64,000 nucleotides of DNA, taken from contig NZ_FOMK01000001.1 in assembly GCF_900112615.1 (NCBI RefSeq), positions 620,001 through 684,000 on the forward strand, in the 5' to 3' direction. A model generated the notes under the pieces. The model was not told where the DNA came from, did not search any database, and was given only the letters and a program-made list of their open reading frames with translations. Shown here in pieces: positions 1 through 8,506 of this stretch. Made by a program: the position numbers and the translations under genes. How positions within the stretch are numbered: the stretch's first letter is position 1; every line of letters begins with the position of its first letter. This DNA comes from Chitinophaga sp. CF118 (GTDB taxonomy: Bacteria; Bacteroidota; Bacteroidia; Chitinophagales; Chitinophagaceae).

Positions 1-1130
1 CCTTCCAACAACTGTGTTTCCGGTGCTACATAAAGCTCCTCCATCCTTTCCGTAAAGTTCAGGTTGGGAAATACAAGTTGATGCCGGATAGCCAGTACAG
101 AATAAATTGCTTCTATAGCGCCTGCGGCTGCAAGCGTATGCCCTGTAAAAGGCTTGGTACTGCTGAATTTAGGGACAGTTTCTCCAAACAGGCGTTGCAA
201 CGCCTTTCCTTCAGATACGTCGTTGGTCAGTGTAGCGGTACCATGTACATTTACATACTGTACATCGGCAATTGTACGGCCACTCATAGCCAGTGCATCT
301 TTCATGGCAGCATAAGCACCATCTCCATCGGGAGAGGGAGAAGTAGGGTGGAAAGCTTCGTTGGTATTTGCATATCCGCTCAGTTCTGCCAGTACTACAC
401 TATTATTCTCTTTTACCAGCGATTCACTTTCCAATACCATGTAAGCAGCCCCTTCACCAAGATTCAATCCGTTCCGTTGATTATCAAACGGACGGCAAGG
501 ATGCTTATCAATGTTTTTGAGTGAATTGAACCCATTCAGTGTAAATCTTGTGAGTGCTTCCGTTCCCCCACAGATCACCCTGCGTGTAAGTCCCGCCTTA
601 ATCAGGCGGGCGCCATACATTAGTGCATTGGCAGAGGAGGAACATGCTGTACTGATGGTAGCAATATGTTCCGTAATACCTATTGTATCAGCAATGCGCT
701 GTGTACAGTCTGCACAGTCCAGAGTGTCTATGAATTTCAGGAAATCGCCCGTTTTGTCCGGGTTCACAATATCGAAATAAACGTTTTCAGTATCACACAT
801 CCCTCCAACGGTAGACGCATTGATGAAGGCTGTAGGCTCCTGTTGCACATCGGTAATGCCAGCCTGCGCCAGTGCTTCACGCATGGCGATGAGTCCCAGC
901 AAAGTAGTACGGGTGTACCCGTCAATACCGGCTACACCCGCTATTTCACTTAACTGAAGGGTTGTATACTTTACTTCCGCTACAGGTAACTTTTCTTTGT
1001 AAATAGTATCAAGATGGCTGGTAAATCCCAGGCCACTCTGTTTTGACCGCAGGCTTTGAAGGTTTCCTGCTACATCATCACCAATGGCGGTGATCATCCC
1101 CATCCCTGTTATATACACACGTTCCGCCAT
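1..1130 (-). CDS. Beta-ketoacyl-ACP synthase (FabF-like), 3' end cut by window edge
   Basis: This condensing enzyme extends ACP-bound acyl chains by decarboxylative condensation with malonyl-ACP in the cytoplasm. The gene starts at the ATG read from 1130 down to 1128 (protein begins MAERVYITGMG) and is open to base 1, so the C-terminus lies outside the window. The thiolase-fold catalytic triad is present: nucleophile Cys163 in TACSSS, His296 in VHGTA and His331 in GHTLAAAG. It is therefore an active ketosynthase and not a chain-length factor. It follows the ACP gene by 12 bp and is the most distal visible gene of the darA/darB cluster, so it probably builds the polyene or fatty acyl part of a flexirubin-type pigment. 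A role in general fatty acid synthesis is less likely given the context. Confidence 0.9.
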   Translation of the reverse strand, partial: MAERVYITGMGMITAIGDDVAGNLQSLRSKQSGLGFTSHLDTIYKEKLPVAEVKYTTLQLSEIAGVAGIDGYTRTTLLGLIAMREALAQAGITDVQQEPTAFINASTVGGMCDTENVYFDIVNPDKTGDFLKFIDTLDCADCTQRIADTIGITEHIATISTACSSSANALMYGARLIKAGLTRRVICGGTEALTRFTLNGFNSLKNIDKHPCRPFDNQRNGLNLGEGAAYMVLESESLVKENNSVVLAELSGYANTNEAFHPTSPSPDGDGAYAAMKDALAMSGRTIADVQYVNVHGTATLTNDVSEGKALQRLFGETVPKFSSTKPFTGHTLAAAGAIEAIYSVLAIRHQLVFPNLNFTERMEELYVAPETQLLE

Positions 1131-1142
1131 ACCGGTTTTTTC

Positions 1143-1400
1143 TTAGGCAGGTTGTTTTGATTGAATAAATTCTGCCATGGATTGTACAGACTGCAAAATT
1201 TTACGTCCTTCACGTGGATCTTCCACTTTAATCTGATAAGATCTTTCCAGCAATACCATTAATTCCAGGGAATCAATACTGTCAAGTCCAAGACCTTCTC
1301 CAAATAAAGGTGCATTATCCAGAATATCTTCCGGACGTGTATCCTGCAGATTCAGGGCTTCAATGATTTGTACTTTTAACTTCTTTTTTAACTCTTCCAT
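1143..1400 (-). CDS. Acyl carrier protein
   Basis: This 85-residue carrier protein holds the growing acyl chain on a phosphopantetheine arm. The attachment site is Ser41 in the helix-II motif GLDSIDSLEL. The acidic, all-helical composition and length are typical of ACPs. It lies 12 bp upstream of the ketosynthase and about 100 bp downstream of the ABC permease gene, so it is most likely the dedicated carrier of this secondary-metabolite cluster and not the housekeeping AcpP. This resembles the dar loci of Proteobacteria, where an ACP (DarC) sits with DarA and DarB. Confidence 0.92.
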   Translation of the reverse strand: MEELKKKLKVQIIEALNLQDTRPEDILDNAPLFGEGLGLDSIDSLELMVLLERSYQIKVEDPREGRKILQSVQSMAEFIQSKQPA

Positions 1401-1506
1401 ATTTGTGTTGTAGGTTTATACTTCCCATTATTATTGCAGAAAGCAAAGCCTGCCTTTTTAATGCCAAACGGCGGTAAAAATACAGTTTTACCTTCAATAG
1501 TCAATA

Positions 1507-2793
1507 TCAGCTCATTCTTCTTTTCTCAATAGCAGCCGCTATACACAACATTCCAGCTGCACATATCACCAGTTTGCTTACATCTGCCAGAATGTGCATC
1601 ACGCCCATATTCCGCAGGTAAATATTATTGATGGCAGATAGTCCCCAGCTTAACGGCGACAAATGACCAATGAACTGCATATTAGGTGGCATTATTTCCA
1701 GCGGAATCCAGATACCTCCAATGGCAGACAGGATTACGATTGAAATAGCGCCAAAATTCAGGGCCTGATTTGGCGTTTTAAATAATGTTCCCACCAGGAT
1801 TCCGTATGCTGTTGATGCCAATCCGATACAGGCAGCCACAATAAATGTAGCAGCATGACTGTTTCCCAGCATCAGTTTTGGTAATCCGAACAACGGCAAC
1901 AGGTAAATGCCCACCAGGATCATCAGGTAGAACTGTACTACACAGATGCCTACAAAGAACAACATTTTACCCGCCAGAATTGCCAGATACGAACCTGGAA
2001 TCAGCTTCATACGTAACAGACTGCCATCTTCCCGCTCGCGAATCATATTACCCGCAATGGGTATTACAATAAAGAACATCGCAAAAATGCTCCATGCTGG
2101 TACATTATGCTGCACGGAATTAGAGATTACATCTACCTGTTTCGACTCACCGGCAAACTGTTCTTTTAATCCTACAGCCTTTAACTGTATCATCATTGTA
2201 TCCGTTTCGGGTATATCGCCTTTCTTTAATTGAAGTTTGATACGATCCATTAGCAGACCTGTTTCCACCTGTGTAAGAAAATTATCCAATGCCTGGTGAA
2301 TAGCCCCTTTGAATGCTTTTTTAGCAGCAGGATCAAAATACACAGATACGTTCAGTGAATCTTTCCGGGTACTTACCGGTAATGATGCTGACATTCCCAT
2401 ACGTCTGGAAATATCATTCACAATCTTGTTGGCATTGCTCACAATAGCACCGGTAGCACCCTGCGGAATAATGATACATATCTTATACTCTCCTGCATTC
2501 ACCAGTTCTTTCGCGGCCTGTTCTGTAACGGGTTGCCCCTTCACAGAATCAACAATATTGAACTGTCCGCTGGACTGTAATCCTTCCTGGATATATCTTC
2601 CTAAACGTCCATGATCATTATCTACGGTAAGGATATCGAACTTTACTTCCTGGTAATCCCTGAAAGGAGCATCTTCTATCAATGCCATAACAGTGATCAG
2701 CATCACCGGCATAGCAAATAACAGGGTAATCCCTGTTCTGTCACGCAATAACAACAGCCATTCTTTCTTTATGGTAGCCAGTAATCTTAACAT
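1507..2793 (-). CDS. ABC-2 type transporter permease
   Basis: This 428-residue inner-membrane permease has an N-terminal membrane segment (about residues 18-38), a large extracytoplasmic domain (about 40-235) and a block of hydrophobic helices from about 238 to 425. That is the usual ABC-2 export permease layout. The motif NMIREREDGSLLRMKLIPGS after the second membrane helix matches the family's cytoplasmic coupling region. Its ATPase partner is encoded 12 bp upstream. Being embedded between the BtrH-like gene and the ACP gene of a dar cluster, it probably moves the lipid product or a precursor across the inner membrane. The substrate is inferred from context only. Confidence 0.88.
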   Translation of the reverse strand: MLRLLATIKKEWLLLLRDRTGITLLFAMPVMLITVMALIEDAPFRDYQEVKFDILTVDNDHGRLGRYIQEGLQSSGQFNIVDSVKGQPVTEQAAKELVNAGEYKICIIIPQGATGAIVSNANKIVNDISRRMGMSASLPVSTRKDSLNVSVYFDPAAKKAFKGAIHQALDNFLTQVETGLLMDRIKLQLKKGDIPETDTMMIQLKAVGLKEQFAGESKQVDVISNSVQHNVPAWSIFAMFFIVIPIAGNMIREREDGSLLRMKLIPGSYLAILAGKMLFFVGICVVQFYLMILVGIYLLPLFGLPKLMLGNSHAATFIVAACIGLASTAYGILVGTLFKTPNQALNFGAISIVILSAIGGIWIPLEIMPPNMQFIGHLSPLSWGLSAINNIYLRNMGVMHILADVSKLVICAAGMLCIAAAIEKRRMS

Positions 2794-2805
2794 GAATCTT
2801 TTTAA

Positions 2806-3552
2806 TTAGTCCCTTACTGCATGACCGGTATAATGCAGAAACACATCTTCCAGGTTTCCACAGGCGCTATGCTTTTCTATCAAATCCGATGGAGAGCCCT
2901 GCACTATCAGCCGGCCTTCATCTATGATGGCTACTTCACTACAGATTGTCTGTGCCTCTTCCAGTAAATGGGAAGTGTATACAATGCTTACGCCCTGTTT
3001 GTTATATTCCCGGAGAAACTGCAGGATCATACCACGCGATTGTACATCTACGCCGGCAGTAGGTTCATCCAGGATCAGTAATTTCGGCTGATGCAGAATT
3101 GCTGCTATAATGTTTGTACGGCGCTTCATCCCACCGGAAAAGCGGCGAACTTCTTTATTACCGTTTTTTTCCAGTCCGAAAATCTGCAGGTATTCATCTA
3201 TACGGGTACGCAATCCTTTACCTTTTAATCCGTAGAGGTTGCCAAAGTATACCAGATTTTCAATAGCGGTAAGTTCCGGGAATAAAGCAATCTGCTGAGG
3301 GACGATACCCACCAGCCGTTTGATCGTTTCCCGGTGTGCAGCATCCTGCGGAAAATCAAAAATATTCACCTGCCCGCTATCTGCTTTTACCAGTCCGCAT
3401 AAAATAGATATAGTGGTTGTTTTCCCTGCACCATTGGGACCCAGTAATCCTACAATAGCATTCTTCTGAAAGCTAAAGGACAGGTCTTTCAATGAAGGTT
3501 CCAGTGCGCCTTTATATGTTTTATGCAAACCATGTACAGCGATGCTCGTCAT
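2806..3552 (-). CDS. ABC transporter ATP-binding protein
   Basis: This 248-residue nucleotide-binding subunit energises the adjacent ABC-2 permease. Walker A is GPNGAGKTT (residues 38-46), the Q-loop lies at about residue 86 (VPQQ), the ABC signature is FSGGMKRR (138-145) and Walker B is LLILDEP (158-164). The H-loop His follows in TSHLLEEA. The sequence class (GMKRR signature, C-terminal extension after LEDVFLHYTG) resembles drug and lipid exporters of the DrrA/CcmA type. The gene begins 3 bp after the BtrH-like gene stops and ends 12 bp before the permease, which indicates translational coupling within one operon. Confidence 0.92.
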   Translation of the reverse strand: MTSIAVHGLHKTYKGALEPSLKDLSFSFQKNAIVGLLGPNGAGKTTTISILCGLVKADSGQVNIFDFPQDAAHRETIKRLVGIVPQQIALFPELTAIENLVYFGNLYGLKGKGLRTRIDEYLQIFGLEKNGNKEVRRFSGGMKRRTNIIAAILHQPKLLILDEPTAGVDVQSRGMILQFLREYNKQGVSIVYTSHLLEEAQTICSEVAIIDEGRLIVQGSPSDLIEKHSACGNLEDVFLHYTGHAVRD

Positions 3553-3555
3553 TCC

Positions 3556-4560
3556 TTATATTTTTACTTTAGACAGGCGTTTGAACACCAGTTCTTCTTC
3601 TGCCGCACATTGCATCAGCATTTCGCTGAGTTCAGCATAGGATATATTATTTACTGATCTGCTCTTACACACCCTGCCTGCATTGAATGCAAAATTGCGC
3701 CAGAGATCTCCCACACGTGTCAGGTCCTGCGACAGCACACCCAGTTCATCCTTTTGAAGTACATTCGCCGCTTCCTGTAAAAAGGCAGCATACATAAAAC
3801 GGAAACCTGCACCACCGGTACCGATTTCTTCCTGCATCCTGATAATATTTCCCAGATATAATATGGCTTTCCGCTCTCCCACTTTTTCCGGATATGTTTT
3901 CAAACGTTTGGCCAGGTAACGGATACCGCTTACCCCAAACATAGGAAGTGGCAGCTTCAGCATATAATGACATGACTGGGCAATTCCTTCTTTGATTGGC
4001 TTTTGCAGGGATACCTGTTCAGGTACGCTCAATGCGTAATACATTTTCCCTTTAGGAGCAGGAAACCCTTTAGCAAAGCGGGCTTCCGCAAGACTTTTAG
4101 GATCTATTTCCATGATATCTTCCATCACGGGGTCGCTCACGCGGTAGTTTTCTCCGTTCTTGCCAAATATGAGGATATTATGTGCATTAAAATGAAAACG
4201 GTAGGCCGCGGGTAAGTATGGCAGATAATACACACTGGATAATAATCCTACGGGTGTTCCCTTTTCCAACACACGATCCAGTTCCAGCATTGCTTTTTCC
4301 GGAGTGGAAAAACTCTGCGACTGCATTTTAGCCCCCAATCTTTTGCATACACGCTGAAAGATAGCACCCGGCCAAATACGGTAGGTAGTACCCGGAACAC
4401 CATTTACTTTAATAAATGGCAGGTGTGCAAAGAAGATTCCGGCGCCAATCCCAAAGGCCATTGGCTCACTGATGTGTAAACCGTAATGCCGGAAAATATT
4501 TGAAATAACTCCGCTTTCACAATGCGCAGTTTGCACATGACTGAACTGTTTCTCGCTCAT
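3556..4560 (-). CDS. BtrH-like N-terminal domain protein, probable acyltransferase
   Basis: This 334-residue protein has the start of a BtrH-type domain: TAHCESGVISNIFRHYGL places the candidate nucleophile Cys14 beside His13, followed by a glycine-rich FGIGAGIFF segment. BtrH of butirosin biosynthesis transfers an acyl group from an ACP thioester to an amine, and this family often has a DUF4872-like C-terminal half. By analogy, this protein may move an acyl chain from the cluster ACP to the dialkylresorcinol or another acceptor. Flexirubins are esters, so an ester-forming acyltransferase is needed somewhere in the pathway, but that link is inference. The gene is 3 bp upstream of the ABC ATPase gene. 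Confidence 0.72.
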   Translation of the reverse strand: MSEKQFSHVQTAHCESGVISNIFRHYGLHISEPMAFGIGAGIFFAHLPFIKVNGVPGTTYRIWPGAIFQRVCKRLGAKMQSQSFSTPEKAMLELDRVLEKGTPVGLLSSVYYLPYLPAAYRFHFNAHNILIFGKNGENYRVSDPVMEDIMEIDPKSLAEARFAKGFPAPKGKMYYALSVPEQVSLQKPIKEGIAQSCHYMLKLPLPMFGVSGIRYLAKRLKTYPEKVGERKAILYLGNIIRMQEEIGTGGAGFRFMYAAFLQEAANVLQKDELGVLSQDLTRVGDLWRNFAFNAGRVCKSRSVNNISYAELSEMLMQCAAEEELVFKRLSKVKI

Positions 4561-4636
4561 AATTGTTACCCCTTAATATGCTTTAGTACTTCAACTGTAA
4601 TCTTACATGTCAGTTTTACCTGGTAAGCATAACATT

Positions 4637-5038
4637 TCAGAACTTAATATGTTTTAGTTCATCAACTGTAATCTTAAACGCTGCTGCATACCGTTGTAAG
4701 GTGCGTTCACTCAGATGTTTAAAAACAGAAGGTTTCATATGCCGTTTTACCTGCCACTGGAATTTACTTACATAGCTGGCCAGTAAGGCCAGGTCCATAA
4801 TATTCTTTTCCATGTAATAGCCGATGGGGCTGATTTCACCGGCCAGTACGCCTTGCCGGGCCTTTTCCACACGTGCATTCACTTCCTCCCATGCCTGTTG
4901 CATGGCGACATTTTCGGGTTCCCATCCCACACTGGTTACAGGTACATATTTCCCATCGTTGTCGGTGGCGTAAAATAACTGCGTGAATTTGCCTTCAAGC
5001 ATCTTATTTCCATCCTGGGGAACTTCCTCTTTTTTCAT
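4637..5038 (-). CDS. Conserved small protein of dar cluster, unknown function
   Basis: This 133-residue soluble protein has no signal peptide or membrane segment, and I do not recognise the family with certainty. The C-terminal 35 residues (KPSVFKHLSERTLQRYAAAF, then ITVDELKHI) read like two helices of a small helix-turn-helix or a four-helix bundle. The middle contains a long amphipathic helix rich in Ala, Glu and Val. It sits between darB and the BtrH-like gene in the same orientation with gaps of 76 and 158 bp, so it is probably part of the pigment operon. It could be a cluster-specific regulator or a structural partner of the biosynthetic enzymes. Confidence 0.7.
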   Translation of the reverse strand: MKKEEVPQDGNKMLEGKFTQLFYATDNDGKYVPVTSVGWEPENVAMQQAWEEVNARVEKARQGVLAGEISPIGYYMEKNIMDLALLASYVSKFQWQVKRHMKPSVFKHLSERTLQRYAAAFKITVDELKHIKF

Positions 5039-5196
5039 GGATTGTTGTCTTTTAAGAGATCAGATGATATAACACCTCTTCACAAAAGCCAAAATTACAT
5101 TTATTTATTTTCTATACATCAACTAGCTGATAAACAAAATAAAAGGAGCCGTATGATTACACACTAAGCTCCTTTATATAAGTTACGGATTATCCA

Positions 5197-6333
5197 TTAT
5201 ACAACTGTCAGATGCGCGTATGCATAAGTAAAACGGGCACTTTCAGGAACCATTAATACAATCGTCTGTCCTTTTTTGAGCATACCTGTATTCAGCAGTT
5301 CTTCCAGCATAAAGTACGGAGAAGCAGTACCTATATTACCTACGCGGGTAAGGTTGGTGAACCATTTTTCCTGTGGAATGGGTACATTCAGGCGGGTGAT
5401 CTCTTCATCTATCTTGGAACGGAAGAATTCGGAGGACAGGTGGGGCAGGAAATAATCCAGCTTGTCGACATCTACATTATAACGTTCCACCAGCTCTTTC
5501 CACATTTTAGCACCGGATGGAACAATGTTAGCACCTAATAAACGGGTATCCTGTTTAAAAGCGAAAACACTTTGTTTAGTCCATTCTTCCGGCTTCAGTA
5601 AATTCCAGCCAGTGATGCTGCCATCCTCATTCTTAATGGAACCTGCATACATACAGGTTTCCAGTTCATTCGCATAAGAGGCTATTTCTACCCAATCTAC
5701 CCGGAGGGAAAGTCCTTCCTCGTTTGGTTTATCCTGTAATAACGCTGCACATGCACCGTCGGATAACATCCAACGCAGGAAATCCTTTTCAAAAGCAATG
5801 ATTGGATTCTCATCCAGCTGTTTCAGGTTTTCTGTTTCAGGTTCAAACATACCGGCTTTCATCCAACTGGAAGCCTTCTCGGAACCAGTACTTACACCAT
5901 TACTTGAATTACCACATTTGATGGACATCCAGGTATATTTAAAGGCCTGCATACCTGCCGCGCAGGCACCTGTAGCAGAAATTAGCTCCACGGGATGACA
6001 TTTGAGCAGGCCATGTACCATTGCAGCATGGTTTGGCAACATCTGATCGGGTGAAGTTGTACCACATGCCAGCAACTGCAACTTGCTGATAGGAAATTTT
6101 TCATCGAAAAGCCCCTTTACAGCCAAAGAAGTCATATCTGCATTGGAATGGGTAGAATTTCCTTTTTTATCCAGTGAATAATAACGGGTTTTAATCTTAT
6201 TATTTCCCAGTATTCTTACACGTGCACGCGAAGGTTTTCCATCCACCAGTCCCAATATGCTCTCCATCTCGTCATTCCCGACAGGCTCGTTAGGTAAAAA
6301 TTTAGAGAGCCTTGTAATATAAACTTCCTTCAT
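5197..6333 (-). CDS. darB: DarB-like ketosynthase (KAS III family), dialkylresorcinol formation
   Basis: This 378-residue KAS III-fold enzyme matches DarB, which joins two beta-ketoacyl thioesters head to head to give a cyclohexanedione precursor of dialkylresorcinols. The catalytic residues are all visible: Cys124 in ATGACAAGM, His298 in FLPHLSSEF and Asn333 in RVGNIGTAS. The N-terminal segment KFLPNEPVGNDEMESILG, followed by IKTRYYSLD, is characteristic as I recall it of Bacteroidota flexirubin DarB proteins and differs from FabH. DarA is encoded 277 bp upstream on the same strand. The intervening DNA carries a 16-bp perfect palindrome that may be an operator. Function is assigned from motif and neighbour evidence together. 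Confidence 0.88.
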   Translation of the reverse strand: MKEVYITRLSKFLPNEPVGNDEMESILGLVDGKPSRARVRILGNNKIKTRYYSLDKKGNSTHSNADMTSLAVKGLFDEKFPISKLQLLACGTTSPDQMLPNHAAMVHGLLKCHPVELISATGACAAGMQAFKYTWMSIKCGNSSNGVSTGSEKASSWMKAGMFEPETENLKQLDENPIIAFEKDFLRWMLSDGACAALLQDKPNEEGLSLRVDWVEIASYANELETCMYAGSIKNEDGSITGWNLLKPEEWTKQSVFAFKQDTRLLGANIVPSGAKMWKELVERYNVDVDKLDYFLPHLSSEFFRSKIDEEITRLNVPIPQEKWFTNLTRVGNIGTASPYFMLEELLNTGMLKKGQTIVLMVPESARFTYAYAHLTVV

Positions 6334-6524
6334 TTGAATTAGGTTCCTATTTTATTATTATTATTATTTGATACCTGCCTCCCCCTGGTGGCTGGTTATT
6401 GTATATCACTTTGCTGTAGGTATTAATTTAGTCCCTTTCTCCCTTTGTAATGCTACCTATACCCCTTTTCTAGTGTTATTTTAGCTGTAACCTGTATTTA
6501 AACGCCTGTAAATATAAAATACTA

Positions 6525-6540
6525 TACGGATATATCCGTA
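6525..6540. promoter_or_regulatory. 16-bp perfect palindrome upstream of darB
   Basis: TACGGATATATCCGTA is a perfect palindrome in the 277-bp darA-darB gap, about 190 bp upstream of the darB start. The surrounding DNA is very AT-rich and free of coding signal. Palindromes of this size often bind dimeric regulators; no cognate regulator is encoded in the visible part of the cluster, so this is a candidate only. Confidence 0.35.
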
Positions 6541-6610
6541 AATAGCATATTAATACTTTTCTCCTTATGTTGGCTTGGTACAATAAATGGTTACATGACA
6601 ATCCGTGAAC

Positions 6611-7531
6611 TTACCGCAGATGTATGCCTTTAAAGTACTTAACGTCTTCCTGCAGTTTATTTTTCCTGAAGGTTAGTTTTATTATAGAAGATATTTTATC
6701 AATGGGCGAAAGGACAAATATCCCCACTAATAATAATATGCGATACATGGTTAACCGCCCCTTCCTTTCAGGTGCGCCTGGCCCTCCTTTAGCACTTATG
6801 AATTTAGCCCAGAATCCAAAGGCACTAATCCCTCTTTGTTCCAATAATATCAGATTAGGCTTTAATTCAACGGCTTTCAGCGTCAGCAATTCAGGATGCA
6901 ATGCATCCCATTGCCGGGTTTCCAGTGCCTGCGCCAATGGAGCGGCAAAGCGGGAAGACGCTATAATATCTTTCTCCTGTACACCAGCGGCTGGTAACCA
7001 CTTTGTTGCTTCCTTCTGGCCTTTAAACTGCCAGCGTAAAACCGTCAGCAAAGCTACAAGATTTGGAGAAGTATCAACTAAAACTATATTACCTACTAAT
7101 TTAGCTCCCATCCCCTTCAGGTAGCCCTTTACTTTTTCCTGTGCGTTCACCCACATATTACGGCAGCCCATTATTGTGACTACCGGTTTATCTTTCAGTA
7201 AGCGTTTAGCTGTTTCACTTTGCAGGAAAGCAGCAGTTGGCTGTGAAGGTGAAAGGAACCACGGCTGGTAAGCCAGAATCACAAGATCAAAGTGCTCATC
7301 CGGATTAACCTTTAATGGCTCTATTGGACGCGGCTTCCCCAGCACAGTTTCGGGCATGGTTTCAAAAAATACTTGTTTCTCCCATGGGAACGTAAATGGC
7401 TGTACAGGTTTAATCTCTTCGTATACAATGGTAGCCTTGTCTTGTAAGGGTTCCACTATAGTATCTATTATTCTTCTCAGTTGCCCGGTCTGCGTATAAT
7501 ATACTACCAGGATCTTAGGTCGTTCAGTCAT
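6611..7531 (-). CDS. darA: DarA-like dialkylresorcinol condensing enzyme / aromatase
   Basis: This 306-residue protein matches the DarA family, which acts with DarB and aromatises the cyclohexanedione to the dialkylresorcinol core of flexirubin-type pigments. The N-terminus KILVVYYTQTGQ is a flavodoxin-like phosphate-binding strand-loop, consistent with flavin use. Other typical stretches are VILAYQPWFLSPSQPTAAFL and TIMGCRNMWVNAQEKVKGYL. A hydrophobic segment near residues 262-285 (MYRILLLVGIFVLSP) suggests membrane association of the C-terminus. It is the first gene of the leftward cluster. The 304 bp upstream of it contain no other gene and presumably the promoter. Confidence 0.88.
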   Translation of the reverse strand: MTERPKILVVYYTQTGQLRRIIDTIVEPLQDKATIVYEEIKPVQPFTFPWEKQVFFETMPETVLGKPRPIEPLKVNPDEHFDLVILAYQPWFLSPSQPTAAFLQSETAKRLLKDKPVVTIMGCRNMWVNAQEKVKGYLKGMGAKLVGNIVLVDTSPNLVALLTVLRWQFKGQKEATKWLPAAGVQEKDIIASSRFAAPLAQALETRQWDALHPELLTLKAVELKPNLILLEQRGISAFGFWAKFISAKGGPGAPERKGRLTMYRILLLVGIFVLSPIDKISSIIKLTFRKNKLQEDVKYFKGIHLR

Positions 7532-7835
7532 ACAAGGAATAGGAGTTGAACAGTTGTTTAGACAGTTATTGACGTAAACATACGAAAAACAACTGTAGTG
7601 TAAAGATATATTTTTTGTTATATGTTAATTGCTAAATCTTAAGTGTAAGGTAATGTCGGGAGATTAAGGCTTGACAATGAGCAGGTTATAGGTTAAAAGA
7701 TCAATTGTGCCTTAGCCAGGTACTGCTGCAATCCTCTGCATTTGTTCACAACAGTACCTTGGCCAAAGGACTTAATTTCTTGTTTAAGAACTACAAAGAT
7801 GCCATTTGTATGATTAATCAAATGTTAAATACAAC
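7532..7835. other. Intergenic region upstream of darA with an imperfect hairpin
   Basis: No coding signal is seen in these 304 bp. At 7710-7769 the arms CCTTAGCCAGGTACTG and CAGTACCTTGGCCAAAGG pair with one bulge and one mismatch around a loop of about 26 bases. The hairpin lies between the end of the methyltransferase gene (minus strand) and darA, so it may end the upstream transcript, but there is no strong T-run. The AT-rich stretch 7560-7680 is where the darA promoter should lie; I could not pick a convincing -7 box. Confidence 0.4.
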
Positions 7836-8504
7836 TTAAATTTTCACTCCACGCATACAGATATTTTCCAGCTGTACCAGCTTACTCCCATCGGCAGCCA
7901 ACTTTTCCGGTTCTATAGATGTAATAACGTCAGTCACCTTAAATCCATTTTGCTGAAACAACTTTTCGGCCATCTCAATATCATACAATGTGAAACCCTG
8001 ATCTACAAAAGGCAACAACTGCATTGTAGCTTTTGAACGGAAAGCAAGCACCAGATCACCACCCAGTCTTAATACCCGGCGAATTTCTGCCAGGGTCTCT
8101 TCAGGATGATCCCAGAAATATAGCACATTCACCCCGAACACCTTATTAAAGTGTTCATCGGCCACCGGCATCTTTTCTGCTGTTGCACAATAAAAAGCGG
8201 CATTACCATTGGCTATCAGCACTTCATTTGCCTGGATAGCCTCTTCCACCATACAATCGGAGAAATCCAAACCGGTATAATGAATGGAAGGCTCCTCCTC
8301 AAAAAGTTCCTTCACAAAATGGCCATTGCCCATTCCTATTTCCAGCACAACATCGCCCTGATGTAATGAGAGGAAGTCCAACGTCATTTCATACAACAGG
8401 CGGTTAGATTTGTTCATCTGTACCCCCATTTTTACACCGGCATCGCCTTCCGGATGCCGTAACTGACGGGCTGCTTCAGCAGCCGTCATAACTGGCTTCT
8501 CCAT
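7836..8504 (-). CDS. Class I SAM-dependent methyltransferase
   Basis: This 222-residue soluble enzyme has a Rossmann methyltransferase core of the Methyltransf_11 type. Motif I is VVLEIGMGNGHF (about residues 54-65), an acidic residue at the end of strand 2 follows in YTGLDFSD, and the post-core motif is FGVNVLYFWDHPEETLAEIR with the RVLRLGGDLVLAF strand. The methyl acceptor cannot be told from sequence. It starts 2 bp after the DUF2807 gene stops, so the two are probably co-transcribed, and it ends 304 bp before darA. A role in pigment modification is possible, since flexirubins carry ring methyl groups, but the gap argues for caution. Confidence 0.82.
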   Translation of the reverse strand: MEKPVMTAAEAARQLRHPEGDAGVKMGVQMNKSNRLLYEMTLDFLSLHQGDVVLEIGMGNGHFVKELFEEEPSIHYTGLDFSDCMVEEAIQANEVLIANGNAAFYCATAEKMPVADEHFNKVFGVNVLYFWDHPEETLAEIRRVLRLGGDLVLAFRSKATMQLLPFVDQGFTLYDIEMAEKLFQQNGFKVTDVITSIEPEKLAADGSKLVQLENICMRGVKI

Positions 8505-8506
8505 TG

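Noticed and set aside
7710..7769. tRNA-like or riboswitch structure upstream of darA
   Set aside because: Only one imperfect stem is visible; no cloverleaf or known riboswitch motif could be recognised.
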